Part shown: one piece after another, positions 17,019 to 26,303 of the stretch | Layout: each line of letters starts with the position of its first letter | Position numbering within the stretch: position 1 is the first letter of the stretch | From: Candidatus Gastranaerophilales bacterium | GTDB taxonomy: Bacteria; Cyanobacteriota; Vampirovibrionia; Gastranaerophilales; Gastranaerophilaceae | Direction: 5' to 3' | DNA length: 64,000 nucleotides | Assembly: GCA_944323955.1 (NCBI GenBank) | Contig: CALUUK010000010.1 | Coordinates: 16,222-80,221, forward strand | Notes under the pieces: model-generated | What the model was told of the DNA's origin: nothing | Database searches by the model: none | The model's input: the letters and a program-made list of their open reading frames with translations, nothing else | Program-made: the position numbers and the translations under genes

Positions 17019-18066
17019 AGCTGTTATGAATAATACAAAAATAAAGGGTATTTCCACCGTAGTTCCAAGAAAAGAAGTCTCATTATTGGATGATAAAAAC
17101 TTATATAACGGTGATGAAAAAAAAATCAAAAGAGTAATAGAATCTTCGGGATTTTTAAAAAGACGAGTTGCAGATAAATCCACAACTACTTCTGATTTAT
17201 GTGAATTTGCGGCAAAAAAACTTATTGAACAACTTAATATAGATGTTTCAAGCATAGACGGACTTATTTTTTCGAGTTATACCCCTGATTATATAATGCC
17301 TGCGACATCTTATGTTTTACATAAAAAATTAGGCTTAAGTGAAAATTGTATATGTATGGATGTACCGCAAGCCTGTTCGGGATATGTACTTGGGCTTTAT
17401 CAATCATCTATGATGCTAAATTCCGGATGCAAAAAAATTCTTCTTCTTGCAGGAGACACTTTTTCCAAATTCACTGATATGTTTAGGGATAATTCGGCGC
17501 CTGTATTTGGAGACGCCGCATCCGCAACCCTTTTGGAATATGATGAATCCGCAGAACCTATATATTTTGATATAAAATCTGACGGAACAAAATATGAATC
17601 TTTAATTTGCAAAAACGGAGGATTCAGACATCCCCCTTCACCGCTTGATTTTTATGAAAACAAAGAATACAAATATAATGCAAAGATGCAAGGAGCCGAG
17701 ATATTTAATTTTACTATTGAAAAAATCCCTGTATCAATTTCGGAAGTGTTGGAGTTTTCAAACACCGACAAAAGCTCAGTTGATCTGTTTATTTTGCATC
17801 AGGCAAATAAATTTATTTTAAACAATATTGCGCAAACTCTAAACATAGACACTGCCAAAATGCCAATGGGAAATATAACAAAATACGGAAATCAGTGCGG
17901 TGCTTCAATACCATGTACAATATCCGAAATACTTAATGAAAAAACTTTAGATACAAAATTAAAATTACTAATATCCGGCTTCGGCGCAGGATTAAGCTGG
18001 GCTAGCGCCGTTATTACTTTTGATAAAGTTTGGTGTTCAAAAGTTCTTGAATATGAGGAGAAATAA
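17011..18066 (+). CDS. 3-oxoacyl-ACP synthase III (FabH-like KAS III)
   Basis: 351 residues from the ATG at 17011 (AGGAG 7 nt upstream). The thiolase-fold triad is intact: Cys122 (QACSGY), His263 (LHQANKF), Asn294 (YGNQCGASIP). FabH-type enzymes condense acyl-CoA with malonyl-ACP. Because it sits in a sugar operon right before a dedicated ACP, it more likely makes a short acyl group for glycan decoration than starts fatty acid synthesis. That role is inference; the family assignment is firm. The stop overlaps the ACP start (TAATG). Confidence 0.88.
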   Translation: MPKAVMNNTKIKGISTVVPRKEVSLLDDKNLYNGDEKKIKRVIESSGFLKRRVADKSTTTSDLCEFAAKKLIEQLNIDVSSIDGLIFSSYTPDYIMPATSYVLHKKLGLSENCICMDVPQACSGYVLGLYQSSMMLNSGCKKILLLAGDTFSKFTDMFRDNSAPVFGDAASATLLEYDESAEPIYFDIKSDGTKYESLICKNGGFRHPPSPLDFYENKEYKYNAKMQGAEIFNFTIEKIPVSISEVLEFSNTDKSSVDLFILHQANKFILNNIAQTLNIDTAKMPMGNITKYGNQCGASIPCTISEILNEKTLDTKLKLLISGFGAGLSWASAVITFDKVWCSKVLEYEEK

Positions 18067-18299
18067 TGAAAAGAGAAGATTTTTTTAATCTGATAATAAC
18101 AAGATGTGCACTTGAAGATAAAGAAAGTATTACCCCCGAGACACAAACAAAAACTACACAATGGGATTCTTTGGATGTAATAACACTTTTAAGCCTTTTT
18201 AAACAGTACTGTAATATGACAGTGAGCATTGAAACACTTGAACAGTGTAATTCATTTAATGATATTCTGGATTTAGCGGGAAGCAAATATGAAAACTAA
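18066..18299 (+). CDS. Acyl carrier protein dedicated to the sugar operon
   Basis: 77 residues. The WDSLDVITLL stretch holds the DSL motif, with Ser35 as the phosphopantetheine site. The four-helix spacing fits ACPs, though the overall charge is less acidic than a fatty acid ACP. It starts inside the KAS III stop codon and overlaps the next gene by 11 bp, so translation is coupled to both. It probably carries the acyl group made by the KAS III protein. Confidence 0.8.
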   Translation: MKREDFFNLIITRCALEDKESITPETQTKTTQWDSLDVITLLSLFKQYCNMTVSIETLEQCNSFNDILDLAGSKYEN

Positions 18300-18960
18300 A
18301 AAAATTTTAATTGTAGGAACAGGAGAAACAGCGGATTTAGCTTATGAATATTTCACATATGACAGTGAATATGAAGTTTGCGGTTTTTGCGTAAACAGGC
18401 AATATATAAAAGAGAACCAAAAATGCGGACTTAATATAACTGCAATTGAAGATATAGAAGATAAATATGACAAAGAAAAATATCATCTTTTTGTTGCAAT
18501 TGCAAGTTCAAAGCTAAATTATGACAGAACAAAAGTTTATAACGAACTAAAAAACAAAGGTTGGAAATTTGCAAGTTATATAAGCTCAAAAGCCTTTGTA
18601 TGGCACAATGCTCAAATAGGAGAGAACTGTTTTATTCTTGAAAATAATACAATTCAACCGTTTACAAAAGTCGGAAACAATGTAACGATGTGGAGTTCAA
18701 ATCACCTTGGGCATCGTTCCGTCATAAAAGATAATTGCTTTATAACTTCACATGTAGTAATTTCGGGATTTTGCGAAATAGGAGAAAATACATTTATAGG
18801 CGTAAATAGTACAATTGCAGATAATATAAAAATTGCAAAGGATAATTTTATCGCAATGAGTGCTGTTGTAAACAAAAATACTGAAGAAAACGGATTATAT
18901 ACCGGTAACCCTGCAAAAAAGGCAGGAATCAGTGCTAAAGAATATTTTGGAGTTTTATAA
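18289..18960 (+). CDS. NeuD/PglD-like sugar O- or N-acyltransferase (left-handed beta-helix)
   Basis: 223 residues. The N-terminal 80 residues form a small Rossmann-like domain opening with KILIVGTGETADLAYEY, as in NeuD/PglD. From about residue 105 hexapeptide repeats of the left-handed beta-helix follow (IGENCFILENN, VGNNVTMWSSNHLGH, IGENTFIGVNST), ending in YTGNPAKKAG. His in NHLGHRS is the likely base. Family members acetylate amino sugars from acetyl-CoA. Here the donor could instead be the acyl-ACP made by the two genes before it (inference). An FdtC/QdtC-type role would fit the ketoisomerase and aminotransferase. Confidence 0.8.
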   Translation: MKTKKILIVGTGETADLAYEYFTYDSEYEVCGFCVNRQYIKENQKCGLNITAIEDIEDKYDKEKYHLFVAIASSKLNYDRTKVYNELKNKGWKFASYISSKAFVWHNAQIGENCFILENNTIQPFTKVGNNVTMWSSNHLGHRSVIKDNCFITSHVVISGFCEIGENTFIGVNSTIADNIKIAKDNFIAMSAVVNKNTEENGLYTGNPAKKAGISAKEYFGVL

Positions 18961-19887
18961 ATGGCAGAATGGACAAAAAAGGGTTTAATATATTGTCCCG
19001 ACGGAACAATTGATTGGATGAATAATTCTGTTCTAACCCCGACACCTTATTTATTAAATGAGGAAACAATAAGAATATATGCTGCATTCAGAGACAAAAC
19101 AGGTATTGGCAGAATAGGATATATTGATACTGAAGCAAAAAACCCCTCAAACATAATTAAAATCTCAAAAAAACCCGTACTTAATATAGGCACTGACGGA
19201 TGTTTTGATGATAACGGAGTCATTTTAGGTGACGTTTTAAACGTAAACGGAAACATATATATGTACTATGTTGCCTTCCAACATGTTCAAAAAGCCAAGT
19301 TTTATGCGTTTTCGGGTTTAGCAATAAGCAAAGACGGCGGTGAAACATTTAAAAGAGTAAAACGTACTCCCGTAATGGACAGAACGGAAGAAGGTATTTT
19401 CGGAAGATGTATTCATACCGTTATATATGATAAGAAACAAGAATTATTCAGGGTCTGGTATTCGGTAATTTTTGACTGGACATATATAAATAATATCCCT
19501 TATCCTGCTTATGATATTAAGTATATTGAGTCAAAAGACGGCATTCATTTTGAGGAAGAAGGTATTCAATGCATAAAATGCAATAAAAACGAATACAGAA
19601 TCGGCCGCCCCAGAGTCAGAATACTGTCTGACGGTAAATATGAAATGAGATATACCTCAGATACTTATAATAAAGAATATATATCAGGATATGCCGAATC
19701 TCCTGACGGTATAATATGGGAAAGAAAAGACAATCTGGGCTGGCTTAAAAAAAGTGAATCCGGTTTTGATAATGAAATGGCATGTTATCCTGTCGTAATT
19801 GATACAAAATACGGAACATATATGTTTTATGACGGAAACGGAATGGGGCTTAGCGGATTTGGATATGCCAAAAAGGATATAAAATGA
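18961..19887 (+). CDS. Five-bladed beta-propeller glycosidase-like protein (GH43/GH32/GH130-like)
   Basis: 308 residues. Repeating blades are visible: YMYYVAFQH, SGLAISKDGGETFKR, FRVWYSVIFDW, IKYIESKDGIHFEEE, YMFYDGNGMG. SxDGxxF/W and WY turns like these are typical of GH43, GH32 and GH130 propellers. Such proteins are common in polysaccharide clusters, where their role is often unproven; acidic catalytic residues cannot be assigned by eye. GGAG 8 nt before the ATG; the next gene overlaps it by 4 bp (ATGA). No signal peptide, so it is probably cytosolic. Confidence 0.65.
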   Translation: MAEWTKKGLIYCPDGTIDWMNNSVLTPTPYLLNEETIRIYAAFRDKTGIGRIGYIDTEAKNPSNIIKISKKPVLNIGTDGCFDDNGVILGDVLNVNGNIYMYYVAFQHVQKAKFYAFSGLAISKDGGETFKRVKRTPVMDRTEEGIFGRCIHTVIYDKKQELFRVWYSVIFDWTYINNIPYPAYDIKYIESKDGIHFEEEGIQCIKCNKNEYRIGRPRVRILSDGKYEMRYTSDTYNKEYISGYAESPDGIIWERKDNLGWLKKSESGFDNEMACYPVVIDTKYGTYMFYDGNGMGLSGFGYAKKDIK

Positions 19888-20822
19888 CTATTACGGCAGA
19901 AAAATATTCTTCAAAAAATAAAGATATTTGGAATGAATTCATAAAAAATTCAAAAAACGGTATTTTTATGTTTGACCGAAACTTTATGGATTACCATTCC
20001 GACCGTTTTATTGATTTTTCTCTTATGTTTTACGAAGAAGAAAAACTTATTGCCGTTATGCCTGCCTCATTGCATGGGGAAGAAATCAGGTCTCACGGAG
20101 GATTAACTTACGGAGGAATAATTTGTGACAGTTCAATGAAACAGCATAGAATGCTTGAATGTTTTCAAGTACTTAAAACTTTCTTAAAACAGCAAAATAT
20201 AAGAAGAATAATTTATAAAACGATTCCGCATATATACCATAAACAACCTGCAGAAGAAGATTTATACGCTTTATTTATTAACAATGCAAAACTGTTCAGA
20301 CGTGACATATCAACAACAATAAATCTTAAAACACCGATAAAAATGCCAAAAGGAAGAAAAGCGCAAATTTCGCGTGCTAAACGTGAAGGTATTGAAATTG
20401 TGCAATCTGATGACTTTGAAACATTTATAGAATTGGAAAATAAAATTCTTTTAGAACATCACAATACAAAAGCCGTTCACAGCGCACAAGAACTCAAACT
20501 TTTAAAATCAAGATTTAATAATCAGATTGAACTTTGGTTAGCACAATTAAACGGAAAAATAATAGCAGGAACTCTTATCTTCATATATGAAAACACCGTT
20601 CACACTCAATATATGGCAGCAGATGAAACAGCAAGAGAATTAGGCGGCTTGGATTTGCTTATCAAAACGTTAATGGATAAATTCGAAGGTGAAAAAACAT
20701 ATTTTGACTTCGGTATCTCAACTGAAGATGGCGGAAGATACCTAAATTACGGATTAATAAGTCAAAAAGAAAGTTTTGGCGGAAGAGGTATTGTTTACGA
20801 TTTTTATGAGTTAAATTTATAG
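19884..20822 (+). CDS. GNAT/FemAB-like acyltransferase
   Basis: 312 residues with two GNAT-like halves, as in FemAB/BioF2-like (Acetyltransf_6) proteins. The first half holds LIAVMPASLHGEEIRSHGG. The second runs ELWLAQLNGKIIAGTLIFIYENTVHTQYMAADETA, then GGLDLLIKTLMDKF and the terminal FGGRGIVYDFYEL. In polysaccharide clusters these often transfer an amino acid or acyl group to an amino sugar. It is the second acyltransferase of this operon. Start ATG overlaps the previous stop (ATGA). Confidence 0.7.
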   Translation: MTITAEKYSSKNKDIWNEFIKNSKNGIFMFDRNFMDYHSDRFIDFSLMFYEEEKLIAVMPASLHGEEIRSHGGLTYGGIICDSSMKQHRMLECFQVLKTFLKQQNIRRIIYKTIPHIYHKQPAEEDLYALFINNAKLFRRDISTTINLKTPIKMPKGRKAQISRAKREGIEIVQSDDFETFIELENKILLEHHNTKAVHSAQELKLLKSRFNNQIELWLAQLNGKIIAGTLIFIYENTVHTQYMAADETARELGGLDLLIKTLMDKFEGEKTYFDFGISTEDGGRYLNYGLISQKESFGGRGIVYDFYELNL

Positions 20823-20843
20823 TTTTTATAATATAATCAATAT

Positions 20844-21932
20844 ATGGTAATTAAATTTTTAGATTTACATAAAATAAACGAACGTTTCAGAGTTGAGTTT
20901 GATAAGAAGGTAAAAGAAGTATTAGATTCAGGCTGGTATATTCACGGCAAACAAGATGAACTTTTTGAAAAACATTTTGCTGAATTTTGCGGAGTAAAAC
21001 ACTGTATAGGCTGCGCAAACGGGCTTGATGCATTAAATCTTATAATAAAAGGTTTTGGATTTAAAGAAGGCGATGAGATAATTGTTCCGGCAAATACCTA
21101 TATTGCGTCAATTCTTGCCATATCAGAAAACGGCTGCACGCCTATTTTGGTTGAACCTGATATTAATACATATAACATTAATCCCGATTTAATAGAAGAA
21201 AAAATCACAAAAAATACAAAAGCAATAATGGTTGTCCACCTGTACGGACAAGCTGTCCGAATGGATAAAATATGGCAAGTGGCAAAAAAACATGGATTGA
21301 AGATTATAGAAGATTCCGCACAGGCTCATGGTGCCGTATATAAAGGCAAAAAAACAGGTTCACTGGGTGATGCGTCAGGATTTTCTTTCTACCCCGGTAA
21401 AAATTTGGGGTGTCTGGGTGACGGCGGGTGTGTTACAATCAATGATGACGAACTGGCAGCACGAATAAGAGCTATAGCAAACTACGGCTCCGACAGGAAA
21501 TATCATCATATTTATAAAGGTATTAATTCACGTCTTGATGAGTTTCAGGCTGCATTTTTGGATGTAAAGCTGTCATGTCTTAATGAAGACAACTCACGCC
21601 GGCGCGAAATTTCAAAATTTTACAGAGAAAATATCAAAAATCCGAAAATTATTCTGCCTAAAGTTTATGATGAAAATGCCCATGTATGGCACATTTTTGC
21701 AGTCAGGACTCCAAAAAGGGATGAATTTCAAAAATATCTGGCAGATAACGGCATACAAACCATAATTCATTACCCGACCCCGCCTCATAAGCAAGATGCA
21801 TATAAAGAGTGGAATGAATTATCATATCCGATAACCGAAGAAATCCATAATACCGTTTTATCTTTACCGATTTCACCCGTTATTACTGATGAAGAAGCAG
21901 CAAGAGTTGTTGAGGTTATCAATGAATATTAA
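20844..21932 (+). CDS. DegT/DnrJ/EryC1/StrS sugar aminotransferase (PLP)
   Basis: 362 residues. The family pattern is complete: [60 protein letters not shown], and [10 protein letters not shown] with the PLP lysine at Lys186, then [10 protein letters not shown]. These enzymes aminate keto sugars. With the FdtA-like ketoisomerase, a C3 amination (FdtB/QdtB type) is the most economical reading. C4 cannot be excluded. No clear Shine-Dalgarno precedes the ATG at 20844. Its end overlaps the next gene by 11 bp. Confidence 0.93.
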   Translation: MVIKFLDLHKINERFRVEFDKKVKEVLDSGWYIHGKQDELFEKHFAEFCGVKHCIGCANGLDALNLIIKGFGFKEGDEIIVPANTYIASILAISENGCTPILVEPDINTYNINPDLIEEKITKNTKAIMVVHLYGQAVRMDKIWQVAKKHGLKIIEDSAQAHGAVYKGKKTGSLGDASGFSFYPGKNLGCLGDGGCVTINDDELAARIRAIANYGSDRKYHHIYKGINSRLDEFQAAFLDVKLSCLNEDNSRRREISKFYRENIKNPKIILPKVYDENAHVWHIFAVRTPKRDEFQKYLADNGIQTIIHYPTPPHKQDAYKEWNELSYPITEEIHNTVLSLPISPVITDEEAARVVEVINEY

Positions 21933-22969
21933 TAAAAATACTAAATCCGAACCAAAATATGCAATTATTACATCTTTTAATAAAAAAGATAGCCCAAGTT
22001 TAATAAAAACTTGTAAATATTTGATTTTTTATTCAATAAAATATATTTTCTATTTGATAACTTTCAACAAAAGAAAAACAAAATATAAAGAACTTATTTT
22101 TTCACTTTTTAAATATCATGGTTTTAAAATCATCGGACATCAAGCATTGTTATTATCTTTAATACGAGGATTTGACAAAATAGGATTGTCTTATACTTAT
22201 AATAAACTTACTAATTCTACGAAAAATATAATTTTATGCTGGTGCGACAGAAATGATATAAAATTCATTAACGAACAAAAGAAACAAGGAAAAATAGAAA
22301 AAGTTATTACAACCCCATGTGCTTGCAAATATGATTATGATTGGCAATATGTACTTCCGGAATATGGCTGTATTGACAGAGTATTAGTTCCTTCTAAAGA
22401 ATGCATTAATCAATATTATGAACAAAAGGTTAAAAAAGAATATATACAAAAAGTTCTTCCATGGGCTTCAGGAGTTAAACTTCCGGAAGAAAAACCTCTC
22501 ATTATAAAAAATTCTTGCATTTGTTACTACAAAGGTTTAATCCCCATAAAAGACTTAACAACCAGGATTGAAGCTATAATAGGGGGGGGGGGGAAAATGC
22601 TATAATATAGTATATGGAAAATATTTTTTTGAAGACTGGATAAAATTATTAGATAATGTTGATTTAGTAATATTCTATCAAGATATTATTGAAACCCAAG
22701 GACTGGCAATGGCAGAAGCATGGGCACATAACAAACCGACTATTATAAAAACAAAAGATAAAATCGGAAATAATAGAACCAGTCCATATTTAAATAAGTC
22801 CTGCGGTTTGTTTTTTGAAACAAATGAAGAATTGGAAGAAATTTTAGAAAGTTATTCTGAAAATCCCGAATTATTCTTAAAACAATTTAAACCAAGAGAA
22901 TGGGTAAAAAATAACATGACAGATGAAATAAGCGTTAAGAACTTAATAAAAATCTTTGAGGATATATAA
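21922..22969 (+). CDS. Phase-variable glycosyltransferase, out of frame in this copy (12 G)
   Basis: The frame from ATG 21922 (GAGG 6 nt upstream, inside the aminotransferase end) runs 228 codons and stops at 22605, just after a run of 12 G at 22582-22593. The remaining coding sequence continues in another frame to 22969 without any stop. Removing one G (11) joins both halves into one 348-residue protein. The downstream half ([20 protein letters not shown], then AWAHNKPTI) matches the C-terminal acceptor region of GT4-type glycosyltransferases. The upstream half is Lys-rich with a hydrophobic patch (about residues 30-50). I read it as an OFF state of a slipped-strand switch. A simple pseudogene or a miscalled homopolymer are the alternatives. 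Confidence 0.75.
22582..22593 (+). repeat. Homopolymeric tract of 12 G, likely slipped-strand switch
   Basis: Twelve consecutive G in an AT-rich region, inside the glycosyltransferase gene. Both flanks are open in frames differing by one base: 11 or 14 G gives the full protein, 12 or 13 G truncates it. It is the longest G run seen in the window. Confidence 0.85.
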
Positions 22970-22992
22970 TTTGTATTAAAGGTTTCAAGTAA

Positions 22993-24384
22993 ATGAATTT
23001 AAAAATACAAGAACAAATAATTGAATCTCTTTTTAATGAAGAAGGTAATGTTAATTCTACGGAGGAAATATTATCCTGGCTTAATAACCTGAACAAATCA
23101 ACCCTTGTAAATATATCGGAAACAAATATAAATGAAGATTCTTTCTGGTTCTATGATGACAGAAACGGTGAAATTCTAAACAGAAAAAGAAGTTTTTTCT
23201 CAATAACGGGGATGCGTCTTTTTACGGATGATAAATTTATACTGGAACAACCGATAATAGTCCAAAATGAGATAGGCTATCTCGGGATAATAGCAAAAGA
23301 GATTGACGGAGTTATTAACTTCTTAATGCAGGCAAAGATTGAACCCGGCAATGTAAACTGCGTTCAATTGTCCCCGACAATCCAAGCGACAAAAAGTAAT
23401 TTTACAAGAGCACATGGAGGAAGGATCCCTCATTATTTTGAATGGTTTGATAATGCGGGGAAAACTTCAACGGTTATATATGACCAAATCCAATCAGAAC
23501 AAGGCAGCCGTTTTTCGGGAAAACGTAACAGGAATATAATAATCCTTACAGATAAAGAAATACCGCTGCATCCGAACTATAAATGGATGACACTCGGTCA
23601 GATAAAAACATTATTAACAAAAAATAACCTTGTAAATATGGATACAAGAACCGTTTTATCAGCACTTCCGGTAATAATCGGCAAAAACGCCGGAAGGGGG
23701 GGCATGGCAAAGAAGAACTCTCCTCTTTATAAATCAATGTATGAATCTGATTTTTCGGACTTCATAAAAGCAAATACGCTTTTAAACAACTATAAAATGT
23801 ATCATGAAGTTCATAAGACATTTATCCCGTTAAATCAACTTGTAGATTGGGAAATTGATAATTACGGAATTATATCCAAAAAGCAGGCTGATTTTTGTGT
23901 AAGATACTACAATATTGAAATCCATGGAAGGGAAGTTCAAAACTGGACACAGCCTCTGTTTAAAGCTAAAAGCAAGGCATTATTTGTATTATTCACCGCC
24001 GTAGATAACGGGATAAGAAAGTTTTTAATCACACTTCATCCTGAAATAGGCTGCTTTGATAAAGTTGAATTCGGTCCGAGTCTGCAAATAGCTGACGAAG
24101 ATAATGCGGAGCAAAGTCAGTTATATAAAATATTTAAAGCCCGTGAAAAATCACACAACGGAATACTTAAAGATGTTATTCTGTCAGAAGAAGGCGGAAG
24201 ATTTTATCATGAGCAAAACAGAAATGTCATCATAGATATTGATATTAATGAAACAGACGTACCTGAAAATGCGCTTTGGGTTGACTATGCTTCTTTAAAT
24301 CTTATGATAATGGGAAATAACAACCTGAATATCCAGCTCAGGAATCTGATTTCTCTGCTCGATTTTAAGGAGTTAATATGCTGA
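22993..24384 (+). CDS. NDP-hexose 2,3-dehydratase (EvaA/TylX3-like)
   Basis: 463 residues built as two similar halves, as expected for this duplicated Nudix-derived family. The first has VNCVQLSPTIQATKSNFTRA, HGGRIPHYFEWF and EQGSRFSGKRNRNII. The second has VEFGPSLQIAD, LKDVILSEEGGRFYHEQNRN and the closing LNIQLRNLISLL. Known members remove water from dTDP-4-keto-6-deoxyglucose to give a 3,4-diketo-2,6-dideoxy sugar, the first step to 2-deoxysugars, mostly in actinomycete antibiotics. The next two genes encode reductases that would finish this route. It ends inside the next gene (7-bp overlap). Confidence 0.88.
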   Translation: MNLKIQEQIIESLFNEEGNVNSTEEILSWLNNLNKSTLVNISETNINEDSFWFYDDRNGEILNRKRSFFSITGMRLFTDDKFILEQPIIVQNEIGYLGIIAKEIDGVINFLMQAKIEPGNVNCVQLSPTIQATKSNFTRAHGGRIPHYFEWFDNAGKTSTVIYDQIQSEQGSRFSGKRNRNIIILTDKEIPLHPNYKWMTLGQIKTLLTKNNLVNMDTRTVLSALPVIIGKNAGRGGMAKKNSPLYKSMYESDFSDFIKANTLLNNYKMYHEVHKTFIPLNQLVDWEIDNYGIISKKQADFCVRYYNIEIHGREVQNWTQPLFKAKSKALFVLFTAVDNGIRKFLITLHPEIGCFDKVEFGPSLQIADEDNAEQSQLYKIFKAREKSHNGILKDVILSEEGGRFYHEQNRNVIIDIDINETDVPENALWVDYASLNLMIMGNNNLNIQLRNLISLLDFKELIC

Positions 24385-25412
24385 AAATAGGAATTATATG
24401 CCCGTCAGAGATAGCATTCAGACGTTTCATGCCTGCACTATCCAAAATTAATGACATTAAATATGCAGGAGTAGCGATTGCCTCAAAAGAAGAATGGTTC
24501 AATACGGAAAATATAAGCGATGAAAAATATGCTCCGATAAAAGAAGCTGAGCTTAAAAAAGCAGAAAATTTTAAAAACACCTACGGCGGAAAAATATACA
24601 CAAGCTATACAAATATGCTGACCTCGGGAGAAATTGATGCGGTATATCTGCCTCTTCCGCCGGCTCTTCATTACAGATGGGCAAAAACTGCAATCGAAAA
24701 CAATTTACATGTATTTGTAGAAAAACCTTCCGCTGTTTCATATGAACAGACAAAAGATATTGTTGACAGCGCAAAATCAAAGAAACTGGCCCTGCATGAA
24801 AACTATATGTTTATTTACCACTCTCAGCTTGAAAAAATAAACGAGATTGTAAAATCTGGAGAAATCGGCGAAGTAAGACTTATAAGAATAGACTTTGGCT
24901 TTCCCGACAGAGGTAAAAATGATTTCAGATATATTAAATCACTTGGCGGCGGTGCACTTTTAGACTGCGGCGGCTACACTTTTAAATATGCAAATTATTT
25001 GCTGGATGGTGAAGCAAATCTCGTCTGCGCAAATGCAGGCTATAAAGAAGGATATGAAGTTGAAATATACGGAAGTGCGACATTAACAAATTCCAAAGGA
25101 CAGACAGTACAAACATCTTTCGGAATGGATAATGACTACAGATGCTCCGTTGACATATGGGGAAGTAAAGGAACACTAAGAAGCGGCAGAATTCTGACCG
25201 CCCCCGACGGATTTGAACCCGAATATGAAATTTCAAAAAACGGTAACGTTCAAAAATATAAAATACAGCCCGATGATGCTTTTTATAAGTCCATTATGAG
25301 ATTTAAAAACTGTATTGAAAATGAAGATTGCCGCCTTGAAAATTATGATGAACTTTTAAAACAGGAAAAACTGGTTGAAGATTTCGCTCGCCTTAGCGGG
25401 TTAAGAGGTTAA
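24378..25412 (+). CDS. Gfo/Idh/MocA-type NDP-hexose 3-ketoreductase
   Basis: 344 residues. N-terminal NAD(P) fold (MLKIGIICPSEIAFRRFMPAL), then the family hallmark VFVEKPSAVSYEQTKDIV with the conserved Glu-Lys-Pro, and LHENYMFIYHSQ. The C-terminal half is the beta-sheet domain (GGGALLDCGGYTFKYANYLL). In 2,6-dideoxysugar pathways the partner of a 2,3-dehydratase is exactly such a reductase (TylC1 type), acting at C3. That substrate is inferred from neighbourhood. Confidence 0.85.
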   Translation: MLKIGIICPSEIAFRRFMPALSKINDIKYAGVAIASKEEWFNTENISDEKYAPIKEAELKKAENFKNTYGGKIYTSYTNMLTSGEIDAVYLPLPPALHYRWAKTAIENNLHVFVEKPSAVSYEQTKDIVDSAKSKKLALHENYMFIYHSQLEKINEIVKSGEIGEVRLIRIDFGFPDRGKNDFRYIKSLGGGALLDCGGYTFKYANYLLDGEANLVCANAGYKEGYEVEIYGSATLTNSKGQTVQTSFGMDNDYRCSVDIWGSKGTLRSGRILTAPDGFEPEYEISKNGNVQKYKIQPDDAFYKSIMRFKNCIENEDCRLENYDELLKQEKLVEDFARLSGLRG

Positions 25413-25415
25413 AAA

Positions 25416-26303
25416 ATGAAAATTGCAATAATAGGTGCTAACAGTTATATAGCAAGAAACGTGATTTTTTCTTTTGAGAATTCCGAAGATAAAATTATTT
25501 TATATGATATACAAGAAACCCATATTGACAACAGAAAAAACTATAAATCAGTAAATATAACAGATAAAGAGTCCGTTAAAAATATTGACTTTGATTGCAA
25601 CATTATATATATATTTGCGGGAAAAACAGGAACCTCAATAGGTTTCAGCCAATATGATTCATTTTTGGATATTAATGAAAAAGGACTGTTAAACATTCTA
25701 AATGAGTATGTTGAACAAAAATCAAAAGCAAAAATAATATTCCCTTCAACAAGACTTGTATACAAAGGCAGCGAAACCCCGCTGAAAGAAGATGACGAAA
25801 AAGAGTTTAAAACAATATATGCAATAAACAAATATGCCTGCGAACAATATTTAAAAATGTATAACAATATGTACAATATACCCTATTGTATATTCAGGAT
25901 ATGTGTTCCCTACGGCACAATGATAAAAGATGCCTCGTCATACGGCACTGCGGAATTTATGTTAAATAAAGCAAAAAACGGAGATAATATAACTTTATAC
26001 GGCAAAGGTGAAGTCAGAAGAACATTTACAAATATGAAAGACCTCACAAGAGCATTAATTCTGGGCGCAAAAAGCTGTAAATGTCTGAATGATATCTATA
26101 ATATCGGCGGCGAAAACTACAGCCTTAGTGAAACGGCAAAACAAATAGCCGCAAAATATAAAGTTAATATTGAATATATTGACTATCCCGAAGCTGCTTT
26201 GAAAATAGAAAGCGGAAGCACTGTTTTCAACTCGGATAAATTTGATAAATTATTAAATTTTGAATACCAAAATACATTTAAAAACTGGATTGGGGAGCAG
26301 TAA
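25416..26303 (+). CDS. SDR-family sugar 4-ketoreductase / epimerase
   Basis: 295 residues of the extended SDR family. The NAD(P)-binding start is MKIAIIGANSYIARNVIF. The active-site pattern is STRLVYKG with the catalytic Ser/Thr, and YAINKYACEQYL with the YxxxK pair. FRICVPYGTM and LNDIYNIGGENYSLSE are typical of nucleotide-sugar substrates. Position after the 2,3-dehydratase and 3-ketoreductase suggests reduction at C4. Starts 3 bp after the previous stop with GAGG upstream; its stop overlaps the GT8 start (TAATG). Confidence 0.85.
   Translation: MKIAIIGANSYIARNVIFSFENSEDKIILYDIQETHIDNRKNYKSVNITDKESVKNIDFDCNIIYIFAGKTGTSIGFSQYDSFLDINEKGLLNILNEYVEQKSKAKIIFPSTRLVYKGSETPLKEDDEKEFKTIYAINKYACEQYLKMYNNMYNIPYCIFRICVPYGTMIKDASSYGTAEFMLNKAKNGDNITLYGKGEVRRTFTNMKDLTRALILGAKSCKCLNDIYNIGGENYSLSETAKQIAAKYKVNIEYIDYPEAALKIESGSTVFNSDKFDKLLNFEYQNTFKNWIGEQ

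Noticed and set aside
21922..22969. Plain pseudogene instead of a phase-variable gene
   Set aside because: Both halves are free of stops and keep codon use, and the only defect is at a G12 run; but this cannot be settled from one sequence.
23696..23701. Second G run in the 2,3-dehydratase gene
   Set aside because: Only 6 G, and the frame is intact through it; too short for a switch.
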